From an uncultured Bacteroidales bacterium (lineage in GTDB: Bacteria > Bacteroidota > Bacteroidia > Bacteroidales > Muribaculaceae): 64,000 nucleotides of DNA. The position numbers were made by a program, and so were the translations under genes. The notes below the pieces were generated by a model. It saw nothing but the letters and a program-made list of their open reading frames with translations. It searched no databases and was not told the origin of the DNA. The DNA lies in NCBI GenBank assembly GCA_902776435.1, contig CACYQB010000004.1, forward strand, positions 1 through 64,000. The letters are read 5' to 3'. Shown here in pieces: positions 50,789-59,096 of this stretch. Every line of letters begins with the position of its first letter. The stretch's first letter is position 1.

Positions 50789-53626
50789 ATGAAGAAAAAA
50801 TTATTATCTCTTTTGGCATTTTTATGCTTTGGAATCGCTGCTGTTGCTGTGCCCGCCAAGCCAGGTTGGCACACGATTTCGCAAAGTGACGGCACCACAC
50901 TGAGTGTGCAGACCGTGGGTAATGCTTTTAACCATGCCATCCTGACCACAGACGGGTTAACGGTAGCCCGAGGTGCTGATGGTGATTTCTATTACACCTC
51001 GTCATTGACAGGTCTGACCGCTGTTCGCGCCCATGAGGCCAATCAGCGCACAAGTGCCGAGAATGCTTTTATTGCAGCCCAGCGCGGCAACTTGTCGATG
51101 CAGTATAAGTCCTTCAATCTGCCTAAGCAGAAAGGAGAGTTTAGAGTCGGTGGCAGTAATGACGAATCTGGTGTCCCTGCCAATGGCCAACGCCGCATCC
51201 CCATCATTCTGGTGGAATACAAGGATAAGAAGTTCAACAATACCAAGGATGAAATCATCGAGTCCATGCTTACGGGTGACCTGAGCGTAGGCCAGTATTT
51301 CCGTGACCAGTCCAATGGATTGTATGAGCCTAATTTTGAGGTATATGGTATCTATTGCTTGTCTCAGAACCGTGAGTATTATGGAGGTAATTCAGGAGGT
51401 AATGATCAGCGCCTTGGATTAATGGTGACCGAAGCTGTCCAGCTAGCATCGGCCGACGGTGTGTCGTTTTCACCCTATGACACCAACAGTGACGACTATT
51501 GCGACGTGGTGATCGTCATCTATGCAGGTGTTGGCGAGGCTCAAGCATCATGGAACCATCCCGAGGCCATTTGGCCCTGTAACTGGAGCCTCTCAGCAGC
51601 GTCCTACTATGGCATGGGAGGAAATGGTTCTTTCCGTCCCAAAAATAATGATCCCATTGTTGATAACTTTGCTGTTTTCAACGAGTTATATGGTAGCGAT
51701 GACAACGGAAAGACGATTGACGGTATCGGCACGTTTGCCCACGAGTTTGGCCACTGCTTAGGTTTGCCCGACTTCTATGATACAGGCGATGGAAACCATT
51801 TCGGCATGGGAGACTGGTCCATCATGTGTATGGGATGCTATAACGGTGACGGTTTCGTACCAGCAGGTTATTCGGCCTATGAGAAGCACTTTATGGGTTG
51901 GATTGATTATATCACGCCACGCCCAGGCACTTATTACACCCTGCCCGCGTGGAACCAGAAAAACGCTGCGACCGACAAGGCTGTGTGCATCACGAGTGAT
52001 TTGAACAGCAATGAGTACTTCATCTTGGAGAACCGCAAGAAGCAAGGTTGGGACCGCTATATGCCAGGTGAGGGTATTATGATTACCCATGTCACCTACG
52101 ATGCTGACCGCTGGTGGGCCGATTCGCCCAACAACGAGGACATCCAACTGATGACCTACATGCCGGCAGATAACACGCTATCTTACAGTAATGAGGGGAC
52201 TGACCCGTGGCCACAGCCTAATAAAACCGAGTTTACAGACAATTCCATTCCTGCCGCCAAACTCAATATGAAGGCGAATGGAAGCATCACTGGAAATGCT
52301 GGATATCTGGGCAAGCCCGTGACCGAAATGGTCATCAATGCTGACGGAACCGCCAGTTTCTGGTTCATGAAGGGATCCGCTACAAGTCCTGTAATCTCGG
52401 TTTCTACCGAGAATATCAACTTTGGTGACGTGATGATGAATACGAGTGCAAGCATGAACCTCAATGTCATCGGTCAGGCACTGACGGGTAATGTGACATT
52501 GTCACTCAATGACGCTAATGGTGTGTTTGCAGTCAATCCCACCGTAATCAGCAATGCTGATGCTGCCAATGGAATGGCTGTGACGGTAACGTTCTCGCCT
52601 GATAATATTGGAGACTACAATGCCACCCTAACCTTGCAGAGTAATGGTGCAGAGGATGTAGTCGTTAATCTCACGGGTCACGGGCTCATCGAGGGCTATG
52701 CTCCCGTGATGCAGCCCGTCGACAGTGCTTATATCAACTTGACACAATTCCGCGCTGACTGGACCGACCAGACTCCCGCCCAGAACGTGGCAAGCTACAC
52801 CCTCGAGGTGAGCACTAAACCCACCTATGAGTTGCTTGAAACAGCCGACTTCAGTGATGTGCCTGATGCTGTAGATGACGGTTATCTATATGATGTGTCA
52901 GATAATCCAAGCGGGTTCATACCCGAGGGATGGTCTGCTACTTATTTCCTTACGGGTTATGATGGTGGCTTGATTTTGGCATTTGGTGGTACAATCAAAA
53001 CGCCGACTTACAACTTGACTGGCTATGATAAGGTAACTGTAGTCGTTAGGGCTGCAACCTATGGCAACAATTCAGTAATGAGAGTATCTACAAGTGCTAG
53101 CTATCAGGAATTATCGCTTGGCAGTGATTTTGATTCTTACATGATTGTTCTCGATTGTGCTGATTACGATGCAGTTACCTTTACCGATATTGAGAATTAT
53201 GTCTATATCAAGCAGATTGACGTTTATGCTGGCGATCTGAGTGCGGCTGACCTCAGGGCAATCGAGGAAGGCAATGCAACTTACCGCCTCATTACGGAAA
53301 TCACTGACAGGTTCTACACTGTGGAGAATCTGGAGGCCGAGGGTACCTACATCTATAAGGTGAAGACTGTATTCAGTGACGGCACCGAGAGTGCCTGGAG
53401 TAATGTTGAGGAAGTGACCTTGTTCGAAAATGGACATGGCTATGAACTCGGTGATGTGAACCACGATAGAAGTGTTACTATCAGCGACGTGACCGCACTG
53501 ATTGACATGCTGCTTTCTGGTGGTGATTCCGAATACTGCCCCATCTGTGCCGACGTTGATGGCGTGAATGGCGTCACTATCGCCGATGTCACCGCCCTCA
53601 TCGACATGTTATTGTCAGGTAATTGA
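50789..53626 (+). CDS. Secreted M6-family metalloprotease with Ig-like domains and dockerin-type tail
   Basis: A zinc protease related to immune inhibitor A. The 945-residue product has a signal peptide (MKKKLLSLLAFLCFGIAAVA), an N-terminal prodomain-like region (VPAKPGWHTISQSDGTTLSV), and the M6 catalytic domain with zinc motif HEFGHCLGLPD (H318-E-F-G-H322) preceded by GIGTFA. A beta-sandwich region (about 535-640, SVSTENINFGDVMMNTSAS and VTFSPDNIGDYNATLTL), an FN3-like and a lectin-like segment (about 650-880) follow. The end is two EF-hand-like dockerin repeats (LGDVNHDRSVTISDVTALID and ADVDGVNGVTIADVTALID). The ATG 50789 start is preferred over 50777 because the signal peptide is then normal. 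No sorting domain of the type IX system is evident. It is a close paralogue of the next gene. Confidence 0.92.
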   Translation: MKKKLLSLLAFLCFGIAAVAVPAKPGWHTISQSDGTTLSVQTVGNAFNHAILTTDGLTVARGADGDFYYTSSLTGLTAVRAHEANQRTSAENAFIAAQRGNLSMQYKSFNLPKQKGEFRVGGSNDESGVPANGQRRIPIILVEYKDKKFNNTKDEIIESMLTGDLSVGQYFRDQSNGLYEPNFEVYGIYCLSQNREYYGGNSGGNDQRLGLMVTEAVQLASADGVSFSPYDTNSDDYCDVVIVIYAGVGEAQASWNHPEAIWPCNWSLSAASYYGMGGNGSFRPKNNDPIVDNFAVFNELYGSDDNGKTIDGIGTFAHEFGHCLGLPDFYDTGDGNHFGMGDWSIMCMGCYNGDGFVPAGYSAYEKHFMGWIDYITPRPGTYYTLPAWNQKNAATDKAVCITSDLNSNEYFILENRKKQGWDRYMPGEGIMITHVTYDADRWWADSPNNEDIQLMTYMPADNTLSYSNEGTDPWPQPNKTEFTDNSIPAAKLNMKANGSITGNAGYLGKPVTEMVINADGTASFWFMKGSATSPVISVSTENINFGDVMMNTSASMNLNVIGQALTGNVTLSLNDANGVFAVNPTVISNADAANGMAVTVTFSPDNIGDYNATLTLQSNGAEDVVVNLTGHGLIEGYAPVMQPVDSAYINLTQFRADWTDQTPAQNVASYTLEVSTKPTYELLETADFSDVPDAVDDGYLYDVSDNPSGFIPEGWSATYFLTGYDGGLILAFGGTIKTPTYNLTGYDKVTVVVRAATYGNNSVMRVSTSASYQELSLGSDFDSYMIVLDCADYDAVTFTDIENYVYIKQIDVYAGDLSAADLRAIEEGNATYRLITEITDRFYTVENLEAEGTYIYKVKTVFSDGTESAWSNVEEVTLFENGHGYELGDVNHDRSVTISDVTALIDMLLSGGDSEYCPICADVDGVNGVTIADVTALIDMLLSGN

Positions 53627-53784
53627 TAAATAACAGACGATAGAGAAAATACGGGCTGTTAGAACTAAAAACAATCATAGTCTCATATTATTGATGGTGT
53701 CCGCGCTCCTGCATAAGGGCGCGGAAGCTATCTCTCTATATCCCCACCAAATACAGTTAAATGTAATTCATAGTGTCACCAATT
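53627..53784. other. Gap between the two M6 protease genes
   Basis: A 7-bp hairpin (TCCGCGC at 53700-53706 with GCGCGGA at 53719-53725) may terminate the first protease transcript, although no T-run follows. No other feature is seen. Confidence 0.45.
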
Positions 53785-53816
53785 TTTGTTTACTTTCATA
53801 TTTATGCTTAATTTTG
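53785..53816 (+). promoter_or_regulatory. Consensus promoter of the second M6 protease gene
   Basis: TTTG (53785-53788), a 20-base spacer and TAATTTTG (53809-53816) fit the consensus; the leader is about 70 bases. Confidence 0.85.
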
Positions 53817-53894
53817 CTGCGAAATCATTTAATCACACAGGTTGAAGGAGATTACGATATCCATTATTAATAAGAAAACCAAACCTCTATTTTA

Positions 53895-55676
53895 ATGTAC
53901 AAAAGATTTTTAACCCTAATGACGCTCATGTGCTGCGCCTTAGCAGCCATTGCTGTGCCCGCTAAACCAGGTTGGCATACCATTCATCAAAGTGACGGAA
54001 CTACCTTGACGGTGAAAACTGTTGGAAATGCCTTTAACAATGCAATCTTGACCAAAGATGGCTTGACGGTTGCCCGTGGCAATGACGGTGACTTCTATTA
54101 TGTGTCATCGTTAACGGGCTTGACGGCTGTGCGTGCCCACGATGCCGACCAGCGCAGTGCTGTCGAGAAGACGTTTATCAACGCCCAGCGAGGAGCGTTG
54201 ACGATGCAGTTCACGCCATACAAGTTGCCAGGAAAGAAAGGACATCTGAATGCTGTCGGAAACAACGCTGCTGCTGATGTGCCCGCCATTGGGGAGCGCC
54301 GCATTCCCATTATCCTGGTCGAGTTCCAGGACAAAAAGTTCAACAATTCTAAGGAAAAGATTATCGAAGCCATGCTTACGGGTTCTGAGAGCGTGGGCCA
54401 GTACTTTCATGACCAGTCTAACGGCATGTATAAGCCGGAGTTTGACGTGTATGGCATCTATTGTCTGGCCAATGACCGTGAATACTACGGCGGTCATTCG
54501 GGTACAGGAAAGGATAAAGGCATCGGTTGGCTGGTGACGGAGGCATGCCAGATGGCATCTGACGACGGGGTGTCTTTCAAGCCCTATGACACCAACAATG
54601 ATTACTATTGTGATGTAGTTATCATCATTTTTGCAGGGGTGGGCGAGGCTCAGGCATCGATGTACCATCCCGAGGCCATCTGGCCCTGTAACTGGACTCT
54701 CGATGCAGCAAAGTATTATTCCAGGGGCGGTAATGGCGCTTTCTCACCTGCCTATGGCGACCCGTATGTCAACCATTTTGCTGTTTTCAACGAGTTGCAT
54801 GGTTCAAACGATAACGGAAAGACGATTGATGGTATCGGCACCTTTGCCCACGAGTTTGGGCATTGCCTGGGATTGCCTGACATGTACGATACGGGCAATA
54901 GTGATAATTACGGCATGGGCAACTGGGACATCATGTGTCTGGGCTGCTATTGTAACGATGGCTATACTCCTGTAGGTTATTCGGCCTATGAAAAGTCATT
55001 TATGGGTTGGATAGAATTAATCAAGCCGGAACCCAACACCTATTACACGCTGACTAAATGGAACCAAATGAGCAAGTTGACCGATCAGGCAGTGTGCATC
55101 ACGAGTGATGTGAACAAGAATGAGTATTTCATTCTTGAGAACAGGTATCGTCATGGATGGGACCGTTATTTGCCGGGTCAAGGTATCTTGGTGACGCATA
55201 TCACCTATAGTGCTTCTCAATGGGCCAATAACAAACCCAATAACGAGAAAATCCAGTTGATTACTCTGCTGCCGGCCGACAATAAACTGAGTCAATACTC
55301 CGAGAGTGGGGATACTTGGCCCCAACATGGTAAAACTGAATTGAGTGACAATTCAGTTCCTTCCACTAAACTCAATATGACCTCATATGGCGACATCACT
55401 GGCAATGCAGGCAACCTGGGTAAGCCAGTGACCGAGATGGTCGTCAACCGTGATGGCAGCATCAGTTTCTGGTATATGAAGGAGGTTCATAATTTCAGCC
55501 TCGGTGACGTGAACCACGATGGCGCAATCACCATCAAGGATGTGACTGCCTTAATAGATGGTCTGCTTAGTGGCAGTGAAGATTTCTGTCTAATCTGTTC
55601 AGATGTCAATGGCAAGGATGGGGTGACTATCGCCGACGTCACCGCCCTCATCGACATGTTGCTCTCTGGCAACTGA
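53895..55676 (+). CDS. Secreted M6-family metalloprotease with dockerin-type tail, paralogue
   Basis: The 593-residue product is collinear with the preceding protease through the prodomain (VPAKPGWHTIHQSDGTTLTV) and catalytic domain (HEFGHCLGLPDMYDTG, H319-E-F-G-H323; WDIMCLGCYCNDGYTPVGYSAYEK), with a signal peptide at the start (MYKRFLTLMTLMCCALAAIA). It lacks the roughly 330-residue beta-sandwich/FN3/lectin-like insert and goes directly from the protease domain to the two dockerin-like repeats (LGDVNHDGAITIKDVTALID and SDVNGKDGVTIADVTALID). The pair is therefore a tandem duplication that differs in its accessory domains. Its stop is 4 bases from the end of the convergent MATE gene. Confidence 0.92.
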   Translation: MYKRFLTLMTLMCCALAAIAVPAKPGWHTIHQSDGTTLTVKTVGNAFNNAILTKDGLTVARGNDGDFYYVSSLTGLTAVRAHDADQRSAVEKTFINAQRGALTMQFTPYKLPGKKGHLNAVGNNAAADVPAIGERRIPIILVEFQDKKFNNSKEKIIEAMLTGSESVGQYFHDQSNGMYKPEFDVYGIYCLANDREYYGGHSGTGKDKGIGWLVTEACQMASDDGVSFKPYDTNNDYYCDVVIIIFAGVGEAQASMYHPEAIWPCNWTLDAAKYYSRGGNGAFSPAYGDPYVNHFAVFNELHGSNDNGKTIDGIGTFAHEFGHCLGLPDMYDTGNSDNYGMGNWDIMCLGCYCNDGYTPVGYSAYEKSFMGWIELIKPEPNTYYTLTKWNQMSKLTDQAVCITSDVNKNEYFILENRYRHGWDRYLPGQGILVTHITYSASQWANNKPNNEKIQLITLLPADNKLSQYSESGDTWPQHGKTELSDNSVPSTKLNMTSYGDITGNAGNLGKPVTEMVVNRDGSISFWYMKEVHNFSLGDVNHDGAITIKDVTALIDGLLSGSEDFCLICSDVNGKDGVTIADVTALIDMLLSGN

Positions 55677-55680
55677 TGGA

Positions 55681-56988
55681 TTAGCGCGGGCTGCTTAGCA
55701 CGCCACGCCTGAGATAACCGCTATACAAGATGGTCTGGATGATGCCGCGCAGGGCGAGGAAACTCAGATAGGCAATCCACAAGCGGTTATTACCCCACGC
55801 GTTAGGGGTTATCCAGTAGATAACAAAAAACAGGGACCAGGCGATACTGGCGCTGATGAGCATGCCCATTGAGCGTGTCAAGCTGATAAACACGCCGTCC
55901 CACACAAAGGCCGCCATGCCTGCCGCAGGTATCAATGCACACCATACGCGGTAGTCCATGGCGGCTTCTATTACGCTCTGTTGGTCGGTCAGTAGCCAGA
56001 AGGCTACACGCGGGAACGAGTAAATCAGCGTGAACACGGCTGCGACGCCAGCGCCCCACAGGAACAACAACCTGACGCATCGCCTCATGCGTCCCATGTC
56101 GCCCATGCCGTAGTACTTGCCCACGACGGCTTCTCCGGCAAAGGCGATGCCGTCCATGAAGTGGCTGTAAAGGGTGAAGAGTTGCAGGATGAGCGCATTG
56201 ACAGCAAGGATGAGGTCGCCGCTACGGGCTCCGATCGATACAAAGGCCAGACTCACGGTCATCAACAGGAAACTGCGTATGAAGATGTCGCGGCTCACCT
56301 TGAAATAACGTCCTGCGCCCTTGAAGCGCCACACGCGGCGCCAGTCCAGCAGGCCATTGAGCCGCGGAAATTTGCGCTGTACCGTCAAGGCGGCATACAG
56401 CAGGCCTAACCATTCACCAGCCAGTGTGCCCACAGCGATACCGACAAAGCCCATCTTCAGCAGATAGACGCAAATGAGGCTGGCAACAATGTTAAAGACG
56501 TTGGTCATGATGGAAATCCACATGGCGCTCTTGGAATCCTGCATGCCCAGTAGCCACCCCTTGAAGGCCATCATCACCAGCACGGGCGGTACGCCCCAGA
56601 TGCAAATCGTGAAATAGGTGATGGCTAGCGAGGTCACCTCGGGCGATGGGCCGATGATCCACAACAGCAACAGGCGGATGGGCCATTGAAACAGAATGAT
56701 GAGGGCGGAGATGACGATGGCCAGTGCCGTGGACTCGCCCAGCAACTTGGCGCTCTCGTTAAAGTCGCCGCTGCCGCACGTCTGCGCTGTCATGCCCGAT
56801 GTGCTCATTCGCAGAAACCCGAAATTCCAGTACACCAGGTTAAACATCATCGCGCCCACCGCTACAGCACCGATAAACACCTTGTCGCCCAAGTGCCCAG
56901 CGATGGCGGTATCGACAAGTCCCAATAGCGGCACTGTGATGTTGGCCACAATCGCCGGCAACGCAATCCTCAATATCTCCCGATTCAT
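55681..56988 (-). CDS. MATE-family multidrug/metabolite efflux transporter
   Basis: A 12-helix inner-membrane antiporter driven by a sodium or proton gradient. The 435-residue product has the NorM/DinF pattern: ALPAIVANITVPLLGLVDTAIAGHLGD in helix 1, GFLRMSTSGMTAQTCGSGDF, a second bundle starting near RSFLLMTVSLAFVSIGARSGD, and VWDGVFISLTRSMGM. GHLGD and LVDTAIAG suggest the DinF-like branch; the substrate is unknown. The start is placed at 56988 because a -7 box TATCTTTG (57013-57006) lies just before it. It is convergent with the second M6 gene with almost no gap. Confidence 0.92.
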   Translation of the reverse strand: MNREILRIALPAIVANITVPLLGLVDTAIAGHLGDKVFIGAVAVGAMMFNLVYWNFGFLRMSTSGMTAQTCGSGDFNESAKLLGESTALAIVISALIILFQWPIRLLLLWIIGPSPEVTSLAITYFTICIWGVPPVLVMMAFKGWLLGMQDSKSAMWISIMTNVFNIVASLICVYLLKMGFVGIAVGTLAGEWLGLLYAALTVQRKFPRLNGLLDWRRVWRFKGAGRYFKVSRDIFIRSFLLMTVSLAFVSIGARSGDLILAVNALILQLFTLYSHFMDGIAFAGEAVVGKYYGMGDMGRMRRCVRLLFLWGAGVAAVFTLIYSFPRVAFWLLTDQQSVIEAAMDYRVWCALIPAAGMAAFVWDGVFISLTRSMGMLISASIAWSLFFVIYWITPNAWGNNRLWIAYLSFLALRGIIQTILYSGYLRRGVLSSPR

Positions 56989-57151
56989 GCCCTCTTTCAT
57001 GGCTGCAAAGATACTGCAAGCCGCGTGCAGAATAAAAAGAATTCTTTCTTTTTTTGGAATGATATGCACTTGGACCGGCCATCGGGGTTAATGTGAATAA
57101 CGCGGGTATTTAAAATGGGGTAGGGTAATATGGAGTACAAAAACTAATATT

Positions 57152-57207
57152 TTTAGTTTTATTAACTAAAATAATTTGGTTTATAACTAAATGATTTAGT
57201 TAATTTG
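57152..57207 (+). promoter_or_regulatory. BlaI-type operator and promoter
   Basis: Two inverted repeats share one half-site: TTTAGTT (57152-57158) with AACTAAA (57164-57170), and AACTAAA (57185-57191) with TTTAGTT (57195-57201). The second lies between TTTG (57175-57178) and a degenerate -7 box TTAATTTG (57200-57207) at 21-base spacing, so a bound dimer would block the promoter. Autoregulation by the downstream BlaI-type protein is the simplest reading. Confidence 0.75.
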
Positions 57208-57236
57208 CATCGTCAAACTCAAAAAAGGCTTGAAAA

Positions 57237-57605
57237 ATGAAACAGTTAACTCAAAAAGAAGAGGAAATCATGGAGCGGATGTGGGATCATGGCCCCATGC
57301 TCGTGCGTGAGCTGCAGGCCTGCTATGACGAGCCCCGCCCTCATGTGAATACCCTGGCTACATTGATGAAGATATTGGAGGAGAAGGGTTTCCTTGGCCA
57401 CAAGGCCATCACTGCCCGCTGTTTCCAGTATTTTGCCCGTATCAGCCGCGAGGAGTACCGCGGCGGCACGTTGGCTAACGTGGTCAACAAGTTCTTCGGT
57501 AAGTCCTACCTGAGCGCCGTCTCGGCCCTCGTCAAGAGTGAGAAGGTTAGCGTGGAGGACTTGAAGGAACTCATCCGTGAAGTAGAACAAAACAACCAAC
57601 AGTAA
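57237..57605 (+). CDS. BlaI/MecI/CopY-family transcriptional repressor
   Basis: A small winged-helix dimer that represses its own operon until cleaved by the partner sensor protease. The 122-residue product has the family's N-terminal winged helix (MKQLTQKEEEIMERMWDHGP, then HVNTLATLMKILEEKGFLGH, the recognition region) and a helical C-terminal dimerisation domain (KSYLSAVSALVKSEKVSVEDL). Paired operator palindromes lie immediately upstream. The gene is 14 bases before the sensor gene, forming a two-gene operon. Confidence 0.93.
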   Translation: MKQLTQKEEEIMERMWDHGPMLVRELQACYDEPRPHVNTLATLMKILEEKGFLGHKAITARCFQYFARISREEYRGGTLANVVNKFFGKSYLSAVSALVKSEKVSVEDLKELIREVEQNNQQ

Positions 57606-57619
57606 AACCCTCAACCGCC

Positions 57620-59011
57620 ATGTTACTCATCTATCAAATCAAAGTGGGCTTGTGCCTCATCGTCTTCTACCTGCTGTGGAAGCTGCTGCTCAGCCGCGAG
57701 ACCTTCCACCGATTCAACCGCGTGGCGTTGCTCGTGGTCATGGTTCTTGCACTGGTGCTGCCGTGGATTCGCCTCTCGCTGGATGCCACCGTTCAGGTTG
57801 CCAAACCGATGGTGGTGCTCGAGGACTTGCTTGTGACGCCTGATGGTGCCGCTGCAGCCCAGCAGACATCCTTTTCGTGGAGTGTCATGGATTTCGCAAC
57901 GCTGGCCTATTTCATTGGGGTAGCGATGGCATTAGCGTGGTTCTTGCATAGCCACTGGAGCCTGTACCGACTGTTGAAACAGGGTCGCCGCGAGTCGCTG
58001 CCTGGCGGCATTACGTTGCATGTTGTTCCTGGCGACCAGTCGCCGTTCAGCTACTTCAAGCACATTGTCATCAGCGAGCAGGACTATCGTGACAATCCGC
58101 ACGAAATCCTTACCCATGAACAGGCCCACATCGGCTTGCGGCATTCCTGGGATGTATTGTTCATGAGTGTGGTGACGATGTTCCAGTGGTGGAATCCTGC
58201 TGTCTGGCTCCTGGGCCGTGAGTTGCGGTTAGTGCATGAGTATGAAGCCGATGAAGCCGTTCTTAACCAAGGCATTAATGCCAAGCAGTACCAGTTACTG
58301 CTGATTAGAAAGTCCGTCGGGGACAAGCTATTCTCGATGGCGAATAACTTCAATTATCAATCTCTAAAAAAACGAATCCGTATGATGTCGATGAACAAAA
58401 GTAGCCGATGGAATAGGTTGCGTGCGCTGGCTGTGGTGCCCGTAATCGCATTGGCGCTGTTGGCCTTTGCCAACAACAAGAGTGTAGCAGCAGTAGTGAC
58501 GGCGGGTGTTCAGCAGGACAACGCTGTCCAGTCAGAAATACAGTCGCCTGAGTCCGTCCAAGTCGAGGCCGCTACCCAGCCTGTTGAGGCTGAGGCTGTC
58601 GAGATGAATACCGAGGAGCAGACTCCCGTAGAGACTGAGCCCCAATCCAAAAAGGTGTACAATTCTGTCGAGCAGATGCCCGAGTTCCCTGGCGGCGCAG
58701 CAGCAATGATGAGATACCTGCAGGAAAACATCAAGTATCCGCCCGAGGCTGCAAAGAACAATATTGAAGGCCGTGTGATTGTTCAGTTTGTTATTGACGA
58801 GACAGGTCAAGTGGGAGAAGTCAAGGTTGTACGGCCAGTTAGTGAGGAACTTGATGCCGAGGCCGTTCGCGTGGTCAAAACTTTTCCCAAGTTTGAACCT
58901 GGCCGCCAGGACGGCGAAGCCGTATCAGTGTGGTACACCCTGCCCGTCATGTTCAAAATCCAGGCCAAACCGATGCCTACACCTATCCCTCAGCAACAAG
59001 AGGCCAAGTAA
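57620..59011 (+). CDS. M56-family BlaR1-like sensor protease fused to a TonB C-terminal domain
   Basis: The 463-residue protein has four N-terminal membrane helices (first at about 3-22, second at about 34-54, third near 95-112, fourth near 275-292) surrounding an M56 metalloprotease domain with zinc motif HEQAH (166-170) and a later EYEADEAVLNQG (third ligand). After the last helix comes a low-complexity acidic/proline periplasmic linker (about 300-355) and a TonB_C-like domain (about 365-455, EFPGGAAAMMRYLQENIKYP and EGRVIVQFVIDETGQVGEVKVV). The fusion is common in Bacteroidetes; in place of the penicillin-binding sensor domain of BlaR1 it carries an energy-transduction-type domain, so the signal is unknown. 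Confidence 0.9.
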   Translation: MLLIYQIKVGLCLIVFYLLWKLLLSRETFHRFNRVALLVVMVLALVLPWIRLSLDATVQVAKPMVVLEDLLVTPDGAAAAQQTSFSWSVMDFATLAYFIGVAMALAWFLHSHWSLYRLLKQGRRESLPGGITLHVVPGDQSPFSYFKHIVISEQDYRDNPHEILTHEQAHIGLRHSWDVLFMSVVTMFQWWNPAVWLLGRELRLVHEYEADEAVLNQGINAKQYQLLLIRKSVGDKLFSMANNFNYQSLKKRIRMMSMNKSSRWNRLRALAVVPVIALALLAFANNKSVAAVVTAGVQQDNAVQSEIQSPESVQVEAATQPVEAEAVEMNTEEQTPVETEPQSKKVYNSVEQMPEFPGGAAAMMRYLQENIKYPPEAAKNNIEGRVIVQFVIDETGQVGEVKVVRPVSEELDAEAVRVVKTFPKFEPGRQDGEAVSVWYTLPVMFKIQAKPMPTPIPQQQEAK

Positions 59012-59035
59012 TTCAACTATTATCCTTAGTCATTA

Positions 59036-59082
59036 AATTAGCATGAGTTCGATGATTGGATTTCATCGAACTCATGCTAATT
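59036..59082. terminator. 20-bp perfect hairpin between convergent genes
   Basis: The arms at 59036-59055 and 59063-59082 are perfectly complementary around a 7-base loop (half-site AATTAGCATGAGTTCGATGA). It can serve both the sensor gene and the facing acyl-CoA ligase gene. Confidence 0.9.
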
Positions 59083-59096
59083 ATACAGAGGTTTTC

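Noticed and set aside
53700-53725. Hairpin between the M6 genes as a firm terminator
   Set aside because: The stem is only 7 bp and no T-run follows; it is kept only as a note in the gap entry.
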